64,000 nt of DNA from Streptomyces sp. P9-A2 (GCF_036634175.1 NZ_JAZIFX010000001.1:992001-1056000); one strand, 5' to 3'. Positions 8,657 to 17,647 are shown, numbered from the stretch's first letter. Translations and numbers: made by a program. The notes: a model not told the origin generated them from the sequence alone.

Positions 8657-9168
8657 CCCGGGTGCCCACGGTCGTGGTGGTCATGGGTGTCTCGGGATCG
8701 GGCAAGTCCACCGTGGGACTGCTGCTCGCGCGGCGGCTCGCGCTGCCCTTCCTGGATGCGGACGACCTGCACCCTGCCGCGAACCGCGCCAAGATGGCTG
8801 CGGGTCGCCCACTCGACGACGAGGATCGCCGGCCGTGGCTGATGTCGCTCGCCGACTGGATCCGGGAGGCGACCGACTCCGGCCGGGGCGGGGTGGTGGC
8901 GTGCTCGGCCCTCAAGCACGTATACCGGGACCTGCTCCGCAGGGCTGGCACAGGCGTGTGGTTCCTGCACCTGGCGCTCGACCGGGCGACCGCCGACCGG
9001 CGGGTCGCCGGACGCGTGGGCCATTTCATGCCGGCCCGGCTGGTGGACTCCCAGTACGCCGCCCTCGAACCGTTGCGACCGGACGAGCCCGGGCTGACCG
9101 TCGACGCGGCCACTGACCCGCAGGCCATCGTCGACGAGGCGGCGAACGCCGTGCGGGCGACCGGGTGA
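8653..9168 (+). CDS. gntK: Gluconokinase
   Basis: A 171-residue cytoplasmic kinase that turns gluconate plus ATP into 6-phosphogluconate, feeding the pentose phosphate pathway. The P-loop is GVSGSGKST at about 10-18, DADDLHPAAN follows at about 36-45, and CSALKHVYRDLLR at about 83-95 is diagnostic for gluconokinase among small P-loop kinases. The start is GTG 8653, which overlaps the upstream stop as GTGA; this overlap fixes the start. It is the key enzyme for the view that the locus makes and uses gluconate. No gluconate permease is seen in the window. Confidence 0.9.
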   Translation: MTRVPTVVVVMGVSGSGKSTVGLLLARRLALPFLDADDLHPAANRAKMAAGRPLDDEDRRPWLMSLADWIREATDSGRGGVVACSALKHVYRDLLRRAGTGVWFLHLALDRATADRRVAGRVGHFMPARLVDSQYAALEPLRPDEPGLTVDAATDPQAIVDEAANAVRATG

Positions 9169-9336
9169 ACCTGTTCGGCTCCCGTCGGGTCGCTGCTCCT
9201 GAGGGCGCCCGATAGCTTCGAAATCGGCGCAATATTCCGGTCGTGCGGGTGCACGGCCGGCACGGAGCAGCACCGCGGCCCTCCGGGCGGGCGCGACGGC
9301 CAGGACAGCCCACGACTCCGAGAACGGAATCTCCGC

Positions 9337-10917
9337 ATGGTTGATGATCACCACTACGACGTCGTCATCATCGGTACGGGAGCGGGCGGCGGTACGCTCG
9401 CCCACCGGCTGGCCCCCACCGGCAAGCGGGTCCTGATCCTGGAACGCGGCGGCTACCTGCCGCGGGAGCGGGACAACTGGGACTCCACCGCCGTCTTCGT
9501 CAAGGGCAAGTACCGTGCCCCGGAGTTCTGGTACGACAAGCACGGCAACGAGTTCCCCCCGGAGGTGAACTACTACGTCGGGGGCAACACCAAGTTCTAC
9601 GGCGCCGCGCTCTTCCGGCTCCGGCCCGAGGACTTCGGCGAGCTGCGCCACCACGACGGCATCTCACCGGCCTGGCCGATCCGCTACGAGGATCTGGAGC
9701 CGTACTACACGCAGGCCGAGCAGCTGTACCTGGTGCACGGCCGGCATGGCGAGGACCCCACCGAGGGTCCGGCGAGCGGCCAGTATCCACACCCCCCGGT
9801 GGAGCACGAGTCGCGCATCCAGCAGCTCAGCGACGACCTGGAGAGAAGGGGACTGCACCCTTTCCACCTGCCCATCGGCGTGAACCTCACCCAGGGCGAG
9901 AACGGCGGGGCCACCCATGACAGCGTCTGCATCCGCTGCGACCGCGTCGACGGCTTCCCCTGCCTGATGGGCGCCAAGTCCGACGCGCAGGTGATCTGCG
10001 TCGACCCGGCACTGAAGTACGACAACGTCACGATGGTGACCAACGCCAACGTGCGCCGCCTGGAGACCGACCCGACCGGACACACGGTCACCAAGGTCGT
10101 CGCCGAGCTCGGCGACGGAACGACGGAGGAATTCGGCGCCGACATCGTGGTGGTCGCGGCCGGCGCGGTCAACTCCGCGGTCCTGCTGCTGCGTTCGGCC
10201 AACGACAAGCATCCCGGCGGCCTGGCCAACAGCTCGGACGTGGTGGGGCGCCACTACATGCGGCACAACAACCTGGCGCTGATGGCGGTGTCGAAGGAAC
10301 CGAACCCCACCAGGTTCCAGAAGACCCTGGCGCTGAACGACTGGTACCTGGGCGCGGACGACTGGGAGTATCCGCTCGGCGGCATCCAGATGCTCGGCAA
10401 GTCGGACGCCGACCAGATCCACGGCGAGGCGCCGCGCTGGGCCGGTGCCGTCATGCCCGACATGCCCTTCGAGGTACTGGCGCACCATGCCGTCGACTTC
10501 TGGCTGTGCGGGGAGGACCTCCCGCTGCCCGAGAGCCGGGTCACCCTCGACAAGGACGACCGCATCCACCTGGCTCTCGACGAGAAGAACAACATCGCCG
10601 GGCTGAAGCGCCTCCAGCACAAGCTGCGGAGCATGCTCGGGCACCTGGGCATGCACGAGCACCACCTGCTGGATCACAGCATCTACCTGCACAAGGGCAT
10701 GCCGATCGGAGCCACCGCGCACCAGGCCGGCACCGTACGGTTCGGCGAGGACCCGAGGAGTTCGGCCCTCGACGTCGACTGCAAGGCCCACGACCTCGAC
10801 AACCTGTACGTCGTGGACACCAGCTTCTTCCCCAGCATCGGCGCGGTGAACCCGTCACTGACCGCCATCGCCAACGCCCTGCGGGTGGGCGATCGCATCG
10901 CCGCCCGGCTGCGCTGA
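9337..10917 (+). CDS. GMC-family FAD oxidoreductase
   Basis: A 526-residue flavoprotein of the glucose-methanol-choline family. The FAD dinucleotide fold IIGTGAGGGTLAHRL is at about 10-24 and the C-terminal GMC domain carries HQAGTVRFGEDPRS and SIGAVNPSLTAIANALR, which supply the catalytic histidine and asparagine. A CIRCDRVDGFPC cysteine cluster at about 206-217 is typical of bacterial sugar and polyol dehydrogenases of this class. The substrate cannot be read from sequence; given its neighbours I favour a sugar or sugar acid. No Tat or Sec signal is visible. It follows gluconokinase after 168 bp and ends convergent with cydB. Confidence 0.85.
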   Translation: MVDDHHYDVVIIGTGAGGGTLAHRLAPTGKRVLILERGGYLPRERDNWDSTAVFVKGKYRAPEFWYDKHGNEFPPEVNYYVGGNTKFYGAALFRLRPEDFGELRHHDGISPAWPIRYEDLEPYYTQAEQLYLVHGRHGEDPTEGPASGQYPHPPVEHESRIQQLSDDLERRGLHPFHLPIGVNLTQGENGGATHDSVCIRCDRVDGFPCLMGAKSDAQVICVDPALKYDNVTMVTNANVRRLETDPTGHTVTKVVAELGDGTTEEFGADIVVVAAGAVNSAVLLLRSANDKHPGGLANSSDVVGRHYMRHNNLALMAVSKEPNPTRFQKTLALNDWYLGADDWEYPLGGIQMLGKSDADQIHGEAPRWAGAVMPDMPFEVLAHHAVDFWLCGEDLPLPESRVTLDKDDRIHLALDEKNNIAGLKRLQHKLRSMLGHLGMHEHHLLDHSIYLHKGMPIGATAHQAGTVRFGEDPRSSALDVDCKAHDLDNLYVVDTSFFPSIGAVNPSLTAIANALRVGDRIAARLR

Positions 10918-10932
10918 CGAGAGCGTCGCACG

Positions 10933-10953
10933 TCCGCCGCACGACCCGGCGGA
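10933..10953. terminator. Short hairpin between convergent GMC oxidoreductase and cydB genes
   Basis: The arms tccgccg and cggcgga (7 bp, perfect) flank a 7-nt loop in the 42-bp gap between two converging stop codons. This position suits a bidirectional terminator; no U-tract is present, as is usual at this GC content. Confidence 0.5.
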
Positions 10954-10959
10954 GCGCCG

Positions 10960-12000
10960 CTACGGGTTGTCCCCGGGTGCTCTGGCGGCCCGGGTGTCGG
11001 CGTCGGTGAGCTCCTCCAGCTCCCCCATGGTGTCGAGCCGGTAGAGCAGCACCAGCGCCGGGCCGACCAGCACGATCGCGATGACCGTGACGATCACCAG
11101 CCAGCGCAGGGTGTGCGCGGCGCCGGCCGCCTCGGTCACGGTCAGCGAGGTGGGCAGCAGGTAGGGCCGTTGCGCGAAGCCCCAGGCGCCGACGGTCAGG
11201 GCGACGCTCGCCACCGAGGTGTAGCGGGACCAGCCGTGGGAGCGGCGCAGCATGAGCAGCACCGTGGCCAGACCGCAGACCGCGGCCAGGACGACCAGCA
11301 GCAGGCCCCAGCCGCCGGTGAGGCCCTCCCAGACGTACCGGGCGTCGTCGTGGGTGACGGGCAGGGCGACGAGCGCGAGGACGACGACGGCGGCGAAGGC
11401 GAACAGAGCCCGCACACGAAAGTAGTCGACGAGGTCGTCCGCGCCGAAGCGTCGGGCGTCGGAGCAGAGGAACACCGCCCCGAGGAACGCGGTGGCGGCG
11501 ATGGCCAGCAGCCCCGTGAGGACGGAGGTCGGATTGGCCCAGGCGTCCGCTGAGGCGGTCGTGCCCACCGCGACCCGACCGGAGGCGATGCCGCCGAGCA
11601 CCGCTCCGAAGAAGAACGGCGTGAGCAGTGAGGGGATGGCGAACGCCGCGCCGTAGATCCGTCGTTGGGCCAGTCGGCGGGTCGGCTTGCGCAGGGCGAA
11701 TCCGGCGCCGCGGAGCACCAGCCCGACGGCGGCGAGGGCGAGTGGCAGCCACATGGCCGCAAAAACGGCCTGGAACATCGTCGGGAAGCCTGTCCACATG
11801 ACGATCAGGACGAAGATCAGCCAGACGTTGTTGGCCTCCCAGACCGGTGCCATGGCGTGGTCGATCAGCCGACGGGGTCGCTCGCCGCGCTCCGCCCCGC
11901 CGGCCATCAGGTCCCAGAAGCCGGCGCCGTAGTCGGTGCCCCCGGCGCAGGCGTAGGCGGCGATCGCGAGCACCATCACCCAAGCAATGAGATCGGCCAT
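10960..12000 (-). CDS. cydB: Cytochrome bd oxidase subunit II
   Basis: A 346-residue integral membrane subunit of a cytochrome bd-type quinol oxidase. The opening IAWVMVLAIAAYACAGGTDYGAGF and MAPVWEANNVWLIF are characteristic of CydB, followed by about eight hydrophobic segments. Together with CydA it oxidises quinol and reduces oxygen without pumping protons. The ATG overlaps the cydA stop as TGATG, so the two are translationally coupled. The last gene of the presumed unit glucose dehydrogenase-NDH-2-cydA-cydB. No cydCD genes are present here, so the complex would depend on assembly factors from elsewhere. Confidence 0.9.
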   Translation of the reverse strand: MADLIAWVMVLAIAAYACAGGTDYGAGFWDLMAGGAERGERPRRLIDHAMAPVWEANNVWLIFVLIVMWTGFPTMFQAVFAAMWLPLALAAVGLVLRGAGFALRKPTRRLAQRRIYGAAFAIPSLLTPFFFGAVLGGIASGRVAVGTTASADAWANPTSVLTGLLAIAATAFLGAVFLCSDARRFGADDLVDYFRVRALFAFAAVVVLALVALPVTHDDARYVWEGLTGGWGLLLVVLAAVCGLATVLLMLRRSHGWSRYTSVASVALTVGAWGFAQRPYLLPTSLTVTEAAGAAHTLRWLVIVTVIAIVLVGPALVLLYRLDTMGELEELTDADTRAARAPGDNP

Positions 12001-13487
12001 CAGAGTGCACCGCCGGGGGTGCGGTCGGACCCGCCACCTGGCGCGGCCCCGGTGGCCGTGGGCTCCGGCTCGCCTCTGGGCCCGTAGGGGGTGTCGGTCT
12101 CCGGGGCCATGCCGCCGTGCGCGGCGGCATGGCCCTCGTCGGCGATGCGCCAGCGAGTTCGCATCTTCAGGACGACCGCGAGGAACGCGCCGAAGACGGC
12201 CACGTACACGACGATGACGATGGCGAGCATCGCCCACAGCGATTCGGCGCGGGTGTCGGTCACTGCCTCCGAGACCCTCATGTGGTTGTAGACGATCCAG
12301 GGCTGGCGGCCGACCTCGGTGGTGATCCAGCCGCACTCGACGGTGACCAGGCAGGCGGCCCCCGCGAGCGCGGCGCAGCGGTAGAACCAGCGGCTGCGGG
12401 GGTTGTCCCGATGGCGCCACCAGGACCAGGCGTACCAGAGCGCGAGCAGGATCAGCAGGCTGCCGATGGTGACCATGATGTCGAAGGCCCAGTGGGCGAT
12501 GGTGGCCTGAGTCGCCGTCGGGCGGTCGCTCGCGGCGACCGACGACAGGCCCGTCACCTTGGTGTCGGGCCTGAATCCGGCGAGGATCGAGTCCAGTTGG
12601 GGGATCTTGAGTCCGCCGGAGATCGTCCCGTCGGGGTGCAGTCGTCCGAACATGTACTCCGGTACGTGGGTGTCGGTCTCCCAGACGAGCTCCATGGCGG
12701 CGAACTTGATCGGCTGCTTGTGGAAGACGGCGCGAGCGGCGGAGTCGCCGAGCATGAACTGGACCGGTGTGAGGATCGCGGCCACGGTGAACGGCAGCGT
12801 GAAGCCGAGTCGGTGGTAGCGGTCGCGGCGCCCGCGCAGCCAGCCGACCGCGTACACGCCGGCGACCAGGTAGCCGGCGGTCAGGAACATCGCGACCACG
12901 AAGTGCCAGTACTCCGGGCCGAAGATCGGTGTGAAGATCGCCTGTCGCACATTGACGTTGACGGGATTGCCCTGGGCGTCCAGTTCGAACCCCTGCGGGG
13001 TGTTCATCCAGGAGTTGGCCGCGATGATGCCGAACGCCCCCATCAAAGCCGTCAGCGGCAGCGGTACGGCCAGCCAGAAGTGTGTCCACGGCTTGAGCCG
13101 GCGCCAGCCGTAGAGGTAGATCGCGATCAGGACGGCCTCGAGGAAGAACGCCCAGGCCTCGATGCCGAACCCGAGGCCGAAGACGTCGCCCCAGCGGCCC
13201 ATCATGCCGGGCCACAGCAGGCCGAGTTCGAAGGACAGCACGGTGCCGGTGACGACGCCGACGGCGAACTGGACGGCCATCACCGCCGACCAGCGCCGGG
13301 CGAGCGTGAGGGCGACGGGATCGTTGCGGCGCAGCCCCCGGTGGTGCATGAGCAACGTGATGAACGGCAGTGCCACACCGAACGGGACCAGCAGGATGTG
13401 CGAGGCCAGGGTGAAGGCCATCAGCTCGCGAGCCGGCAAGAGCTGGGCCGGGGTGCTGTTCGCCAGAAGGGCAGCTGTGCTGAGCAT
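12000..13487 (-). CDS. cydA: Cytochrome bd oxidase subunit I
   Basis: A 495-residue haem-bearing subunit with about nine transmembrane segments. SHILLVPFGVALPF near residue 30 holds the N-terminal haem-ligand histidine, PEYWHFVVAMF the second, and TTEVGRQPWIVY is the GRQPW quinol-site motif. The Q-loop is short, which suggests the CIO-like branch rather than the long-loop E. coli form; that subtype call is inference. I start at ATG 13487, five bases after GAGG; a GTG at 13493 is also possible. It begins 92 bp after the NDH-2 stop on the same strand, and its stop overlaps cydB. Confidence 0.9.
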   Translation of the reverse strand: MLSTAALLANSTPAQLLPARELMAFTLASHILLVPFGVALPFITLLMHHRGLRRNDPVALTLARRWSAVMAVQFAVGVVTGTVLSFELGLLWPGMMGRWGDVFGLGFGIEAWAFFLEAVLIAIYLYGWRRLKPWTHFWLAVPLPLTALMGAFGIIAANSWMNTPQGFELDAQGNPVNVNVRQAIFTPIFGPEYWHFVVAMFLTAGYLVAGVYAVGWLRGRRDRYHRLGFTLPFTVAAILTPVQFMLGDSAARAVFHKQPIKFAAMELVWETDTHVPEYMFGRLHPDGTISGGLKIPQLDSILAGFRPDTKVTGLSSVAASDRPTATQATIAHWAFDIMVTIGSLLILLALWYAWSWWRHRDNPRSRWFYRCAALAGAACLVTVECGWITTEVGRQPWIVYNHMRVSEAVTDTRAESLWAMLAIVIVVYVAVFGAFLAVVLKMRTRWRIADEGHAAAHGGMAPETDTPYGPRGEPEPTATGAAPGGGSDRTPGGAL

Positions 13488-13579
13488 GTGCACCTCGATG
13501 GTCTGCCCTGCGGGGGTGGCGGGGCTGAGGAGGGACAGGATTCGGAGGGGCGCCCGTAGAGGGCCGGCCGGGGCCGTCG

Positions 13580-14920
13580 TCAGGGAGGCGGCGGAGGCGC
13601 CTTCGGCCCGGGCGCCCGGGTGGCCGACGCGTCGGTGTCGGGCATGGTGAAGGCGCGTTCACGGCGCGAGCTGCTGGCGAAGGCGACGGACCAGCTGAGC
13701 ACCGCTCCCAGCCTGCTGCGGAATCCGGTGAGGAAGGCCAGGTGGATGAAGAGCCAGGCGAGCCAGCCGGTGAAACCCGAAAGATGGAGCGGGCCGGCCT
13801 TGACGACGGCCCGGCCGCGGGCGATGTAGGCGGCGCTGCCGAGATCCACGTACTTGAAGGGCTTCGGTTTCTTCGTCCTGCCTTCCACGGCGTGGCGAAC
13901 CATCCGGCCCGCGTACGCACCGGACTGCATGGCCACCTCGGCCAGGCCCGGCAGCCGGTTCAGGCTCATCACGTCGCCCGTGACGCGGATCTCCGGATGG
14001 CCGGGGACGGTGAGGTCGGGTTCGACCAGGATGCGTCCGGCCCGGTCCTGGTCGGCGCCGGTTGCCCGCGCCAGCGCGGCGGCGACGGGTGGCGCCTCGA
14101 CCCCGGCCGTCCACAACACGGTGCGTGCGTCGAACCGGGTCGTCCTGCCGTCATGGTGACGTACCGTCAGGCCGTGCTCATCGATGTCGGTGACCATCGT
14201 GCCCAGGTGAAGCTCCACGCCGAGGTTCCGCAGGGTCCGGGCCGCACGGTGGGCCAGTGGGTGGCCGAATGCCCCCAGCACCTCGTCGGATCCCTCGAAG
14301 AGCAGCACCCGGGCCTGGGCGGAGTCGATCGTCTGGAACTCCCGGTCGAGCGTGTGGCCGGCGATCTCCCGGATCTGTCCGGCGAGTTCGACACCGGTCG
14401 GCCCGCCGCCGACGAGCGCGAAGGTGAGCCACTGCCGCCGTTCCCGGTCGTCTGCCGCCGTTTCGGCCATCTCGAACGCCCGGTAGATCCGTCGGCGGAT
14501 GTCCAGCGCGTCGTCCAGCGTCTTCATGCCGGGCGCGTGCGCGGCGAACTCGTCGTGCCCGAAGTAGGACTGGCGCATGCCGACCGCGACGATCAGATCG
14601 TCGTAGGGCAACTCGACAGCTCCGCCGTCGGGCCGCCGGGCGTGGACCAGCCGGGCTTTGACATCCACGTCGGTGGCCTCGGCGAGCAGGCAGCTCACGT
14701 TGTGGTGACGACGCAGGACCCCGCGGAGCGGTTGCGCGATCTGCCCCTCGGACAGGATGCCGGAGGCGCACTGGTAGAGCAACGGTTGGAAAAGGTGGTG
14801 GGCGCGGCGGTCGACCACAGTCACCGCGACCGGTGACCGCCGCAGGGCGCGAGCGGCGAACAGCCCGGCGAACCCCCCGCCGAGGATCACCACCCGGCGG
14901 GGCGTGACGTGGTCCTGCAT
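13580..14920 (-). CDS. Type II NADH dehydrogenase (NDH-2)
   Basis: A 446-residue flavoprotein that passes electrons from NADH to membrane quinone without pumping ions. The FAD motif VVILGGGFAGLFAARAL is at about 10-26, the NAD motif FALVGGGPTGVELAGQ at about 166-181, and the second FAD motif RVTGDVMSLN near 310. The C-terminal third contains hydrophobic stretches (TGWLAWLFIHLAFLTGF) that should bind the membrane. The proline-rich end (residues 435-446) is likely disordered. It starts 6 bp after the glucose dehydrogenase stop and precedes cydAB, an arrangement that links sugar oxidation directly to oxygen reduction. Confidence 0.88.
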   Translation of the reverse strand: MQDHVTPRRVVILGGGFAGLFAARALRRSPVAVTVVDRRAHHLFQPLLYQCASGILSEGQIAQPLRGVLRRHHNVSCLLAEATDVDVKARLVHARRPDGGAVELPYDDLIVAVGMRQSYFGHDEFAAHAPGMKTLDDALDIRRRIYRAFEMAETAADDRERRQWLTFALVGGGPTGVELAGQIREIAGHTLDREFQTIDSAQARVLLFEGSDEVLGAFGHPLAHRAARTLRNLGVELHLGTMVTDIDEHGLTVRHHDGRTTRFDARTVLWTAGVEAPPVAAALARATGADQDRAGRILVEPDLTVPGHPEIRVTGDVMSLNRLPGLAEVAMQSGAYAGRMVRHAVEGRTKKPKPFKYVDLGSAAYIARGRAVVKAGPLHLSGFTGWLAWLFIHLAFLTGFRSRLGAVLSWSVAFASSSRRERAFTMPDTDASATRAPGPKAPPPPP

Positions 14921-14926
14921 CGGGGA

Positions 14927-15769
14927 TCAGCCTCCGGTGGCGAAGCCGGGGAAGAGCGTCATTCCGCCGTCGACGTAGAGGGTGGTGCCCACGACGTAGT
15001 CGAGCAGGTCGGATGCCATGGCGACGACGGCGTTGGCGATGTCGTCCGGGTCGCCCACGCGGCGGTACGGGATGAGGCGCAGCAGGTCGGCCTCAGCCTC
15101 GGGGGTGGACCAGGCGTCGCGGTTGATCGGGGTGCGGATGGCGCCGGGTGCGACCGCGTTGACCCTGATCCGCTGGGGGGCCAGCTCCTGGGCGAGGGTC
15201 TGCATCAGCATGCCCACACCGCCCTTGGAGGAGGCGTAGTTCACGTGCCCCGACCACGGGACGATCTGGTGGACCGAGCTCATGCAGATGATCTTCCCGG
15301 CCGACCGGGACACTTCCTCCACGACGCCGCGCCGGATGAACTCCTTGGCGGCCTCCCTTGCGCACAGGAACTGGCCGGTCAGGTTGACATCGATGACCTT
15401 CTGCCACTGGGCGAGCGTCATCTCCGTCACGGCCGCGTCCCGCTGGAGGCCCGCGTTGGCCACCATGATGTCGATGGTGCCGAACTCCTCGACCATCCGC
15501 GCGACCATGGCGGTCACCTGGTCCTCGTCGGACACGTCGGCCTCGTGAGCGTAGGCGCGGACCCCGAAGCCCTCGATCTCCGCCACGACCTTGTCGGCAT
15601 CGTCCGCACCGACGACGTAGTTCACCACGACGTCCGCTCCGGCCCGGCCCAGGGCAACGGCGGTCGCCAGGCCGATGCCCGAGTTGGCACCGGTCACCAG
15701 CGCCTTCTGGCCCCTGAGAAGCTGCGCGGACACCACCCCGCGGCTCTCGCTGACGTTTCCTGCCACCAC
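14927..15769 (-). CDS. Glucose 1-dehydrogenase (short-chain dehydrogenase)
   Basis: A 280-residue classical SDR. The NAD(P) motif VTGANSGIG is at 25-33, the catalytic serine in CMSSVH, the Tyr-Lys pair in VNYASSKGG near 175, and the C-terminal DGGMTLFPGFATGG closely resembles the ending of Bacillus glucose 1-dehydrogenases (DGGMTLYPSFQAGRG, from memory). It should oxidise beta-D-glucose to glucono-delta-lactone with NAD or NADP. GTG 15769 is chosen because AAGGAGA precedes it; an in-frame GTG follows at once. First gene of the unit with NDH-2 and cydAB. Other SDR substrates remain possible. Confidence 0.8.
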   Translation of the reverse strand: MVAGNVSESRGVVSAQLLRGQKALVTGANSGIGLATAVALGRAGADVVVNYVVGADDADKVVAEIEGFGVRAYAHEADVSDEDQVTAMVARMVEEFGTIDIMVANAGLQRDAAVTEMTLAQWQKVIDVNLTGQFLCAREAAKEFIRRGVVEEVSRSAGKIICMSSVHQIVPWSGHVNYASSKGGVGMLMQTLAQELAPQRIRVNAVAPGAIRTPINRDAWSTPEAEADLLRLIPYRRVGDPDDIANAVVAMASDLLDYVVGTTLYVDGGMTLFPGFATGG

Positions 15770-15972
15770 GATCTCTCCTTCTGCGTTGCGGACGGAAGCC
15801 CTCAGCAACCGGACGACGCGCAGGAGAATGGCTGGACGTCGGCCGGCCCGTCAGGACCGACACAGGAGCCGTCGCACACCCGGCCCCCCCGACGAAAGCA
15901 CCCTGCGCCGCGGGTGGGACGGACCGGCGCGCAACGCAGCCGCACTTCGACCGGGCACGTCACACGGTCGGG

Positions 15973-16137
15973 CTACGAGCTGCTCCCGAACCCTGCCCAG
16001 GCTGGTGTCATGAGGGCCTCGTGATGGACACCGAGTTCTTCAGCCATGCGGCGGATCACGGGCTTCGGCTCCGCGGCGCGATACATCCGCACCGCACGCT
16101 CACGCAACTCCAGCGGGTACTTCCTCGGGGCAGGCAT
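15973..16137 (-). mobile_element. IS3-family orfA 5' stub (truncated transposase)
   Basis: From ATG 16137 the minus strand reads APRKYPLELRERAVRMY, then PVIRRMAEELGVHHEAL, which is the start of the helix-turn-helix OrfA protein of IS3-type elements as I remember it from many actinobacteria. The similarity stops at HHEAL near 16014; the frame continues for twelve unrelated codons to a TAG at 15973. No OrfB and no terminal inverted repeats are seen. It is a dead fragment and marks past transposition upstream of the glucose dehydrogenase unit. Confidence 0.8.
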
Positions 16138-16257
16138 CAGCAGGGCTCCTCCCTGAGAGTCCTATCTGACCTACTGTCACCACTCCCCGCATCTCGGGGG
16201 AACCTCAGCCTGCCGAGTGAGCATGCTGCCCGCGCCGCTGCGGCCGAGCTTTCCGGG

Positions 16258-17505
16258 ATGGGGCACCGTCTGACGGCAGTGCGGGTCCATGATCACTTCC
16301 GGTTTGTTCCATCCAGCTTCTGGTACGGCAAGCCGTCGATGGACCCGGAGCTGGAGGGGTGGTGGCAGGTCTTCTCGCTGGCCGTCTGCAGCGGGTACGA
16401 GCGCATGGCTCTCGAGCCGTTCCTCCGCGGCGAACGAATTCGGGTGGCCTCCATGGCCCACACCCACGGCGGCTTTCAGCAGGGGCACAGCGAGGGGCAT
16501 GCTGCGACTCTCGAAGCAGTCTTCACCAGGGATGGCCTGGTCCATGACCAGCCCGGCGCCGAGGTCGCCCTTCCCATTCCTCTGCCCGAGGATCCCGCGC
16601 GACCTCCGGCTGGTCCGCCGTGGAATTGCGGCGGAGTCGGCGAGCCCGCAGCGGTGGTCCAGGCCGTGGTGGCGGCCGCAGAACGCATGTACGGCAGTGC
16701 GGAGAACGCGCCGGACGCCGTGGGGTGGCTGCTCGATGAGGAGTTCGCGTTCGGCGAGCCCTACGAGACGACGGGCGAGTTCCTCGGCGATCTCGCGGAT
16801 GCCGTAGCCCACCAAGGCACCTGCACCGACACCACGGCCGAGGCTGTCCCCTTCCTTACGGAGCTGGTCTGTGACGACAGCGTCGCTCCCGGCAGCCGGT
16901 TGGCTCTGCTCGGCGACCTGTTGCGGCTCGCTGCCTCGGGGCCGGCGGCAGCAGTCTCCTCGGCCGACCGCGTCACAGCACTCGGGTGCGGCTGGGAGGA
17001 ATCCGCAGCTGAGTACCTGACACGGCGGGCCATCGTCAGCGAGCTGCCGAGGCTGCTGTCCCGGTGGGAAGACGAGAGCGGTGCCGTCCGATTCGCTCTC
17101 GCCGCCCTCACAGCGGTCTGTAAGGCTCATGACCAGCACGCACCGTCGATGTTGGCCACGCTCCCGGCTCCAGCAGACAGCTCCCGCGCCGACGTCGTGT
17201 CGCTCATGGCAGCACTTCTCAGTGACGACCGGGAAGGCTTGGTATCGACACTGGACCGGCTGGCCGCCTGGCGTTACCGAGAAGGCCGCCGGCCCGAACG
17301 TGGATCTTCAGAATCTGGGACTGTCCATCCTTCCAGCCCTCATCCTCGAAGACGTGAGGCCAGGGATCACAGCGGGGGCGTGATCCATCGAAATCGTGTG
17401 TACCCCGTGCCCCTGCACGCAGCGAAACAGCTGGACCTCGACCACCCCCAATACCGGCGGTCGGCGCCGCCCGGGGAACAGGGAGACGAAGCCGCCGACG
17501 AGTAG
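16258..17505 (+). CDS. Hypothetical protein, probably N-terminally truncated
   Basis: I do not recognise this protein with certainty. Coding character begins near 16,160, just right of the IS3 stub, and there is no good ribosome binding site; ATG 16258 is the first plausible start (415 residues). The first 50 residues contain DPELEGWWQVFSLA, faintly like RraB-type domains, and the section from about residue 140 to 330 is alanine/leucine-rich helix, possibly HEAT-like. The last 70 residues are basic and low in pattern, and another frame reads better there (LQNLGLSILPALILEDV), so a frameshift near 17,285 is possible. It is likely a decaying gene cut at its 5' end by the insertion. Confidence 0.45.
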   Translation: MGHRLTAVRVHDHFRFVPSSFWYGKPSMDPELEGWWQVFSLAVCSGYERMALEPFLRGERIRVASMAHTHGGFQQGHSEGHAATLEAVFTRDGLVHDQPGAEVALPIPLPEDPARPPAGPPWNCGGVGEPAAVVQAVVAAAERMYGSAENAPDAVGWLLDEEFAFGEPYETTGEFLGDLADAVAHQGTCTDTTAEAVPFLTELVCDDSVAPGSRLALLGDLLRLAASGPAAAVSSADRVTALGCGWEESAAEYLTRRAIVSELPRLLSRWEDESGAVRFALAALTAVCKAHDQHAPSMLATLPAPADSSRADVVSLMAALLSDDREGLVSTLDRLAAWRYREGRRPERGSSESGTVHPSSPHPRRREARDHSGGVIHRNRVYPVPLHAAKQLDLDHPQYRRSAPPGEQGDEAADE

Positions 17506-17524
17506 CCGCAGGACGCACGCCATC

Positions 17525-17564
17525 GGCAGGGCCGGGAGGAGCTGTCCCTCCTCCCGGCCCTGCC
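17525..17564. terminator. Strong GC hairpin terminator
   Basis: Bases 17525-17541 and 17548-17564 are perfect 17-bp reverse complements around the loop ctgtcc, 20 bp after the stop of the hypothetical gene and before the GNAT gene. There is no U-tract, as is normal for Streptomyces terminators. Confidence 0.8.
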
Positions 17565-17647
17565 TATGACGGGGAGCAGCCCGCGATGTCCACCCTCGGC
17601 ACGGAAATCGTTCGCCGGACAGGCCGGCGCTCTGCTTGGCTCACCCC

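Noticed and set aside
12117..13559. Long plus-strand open frame across cydA (480 codons)
   Set aside because: It is antisense to a gene with clear cytochrome bd motifs; its translation is His/Glu/Gly/Arg-rich without motifs, as expected for the mirror of a high-GC gene.
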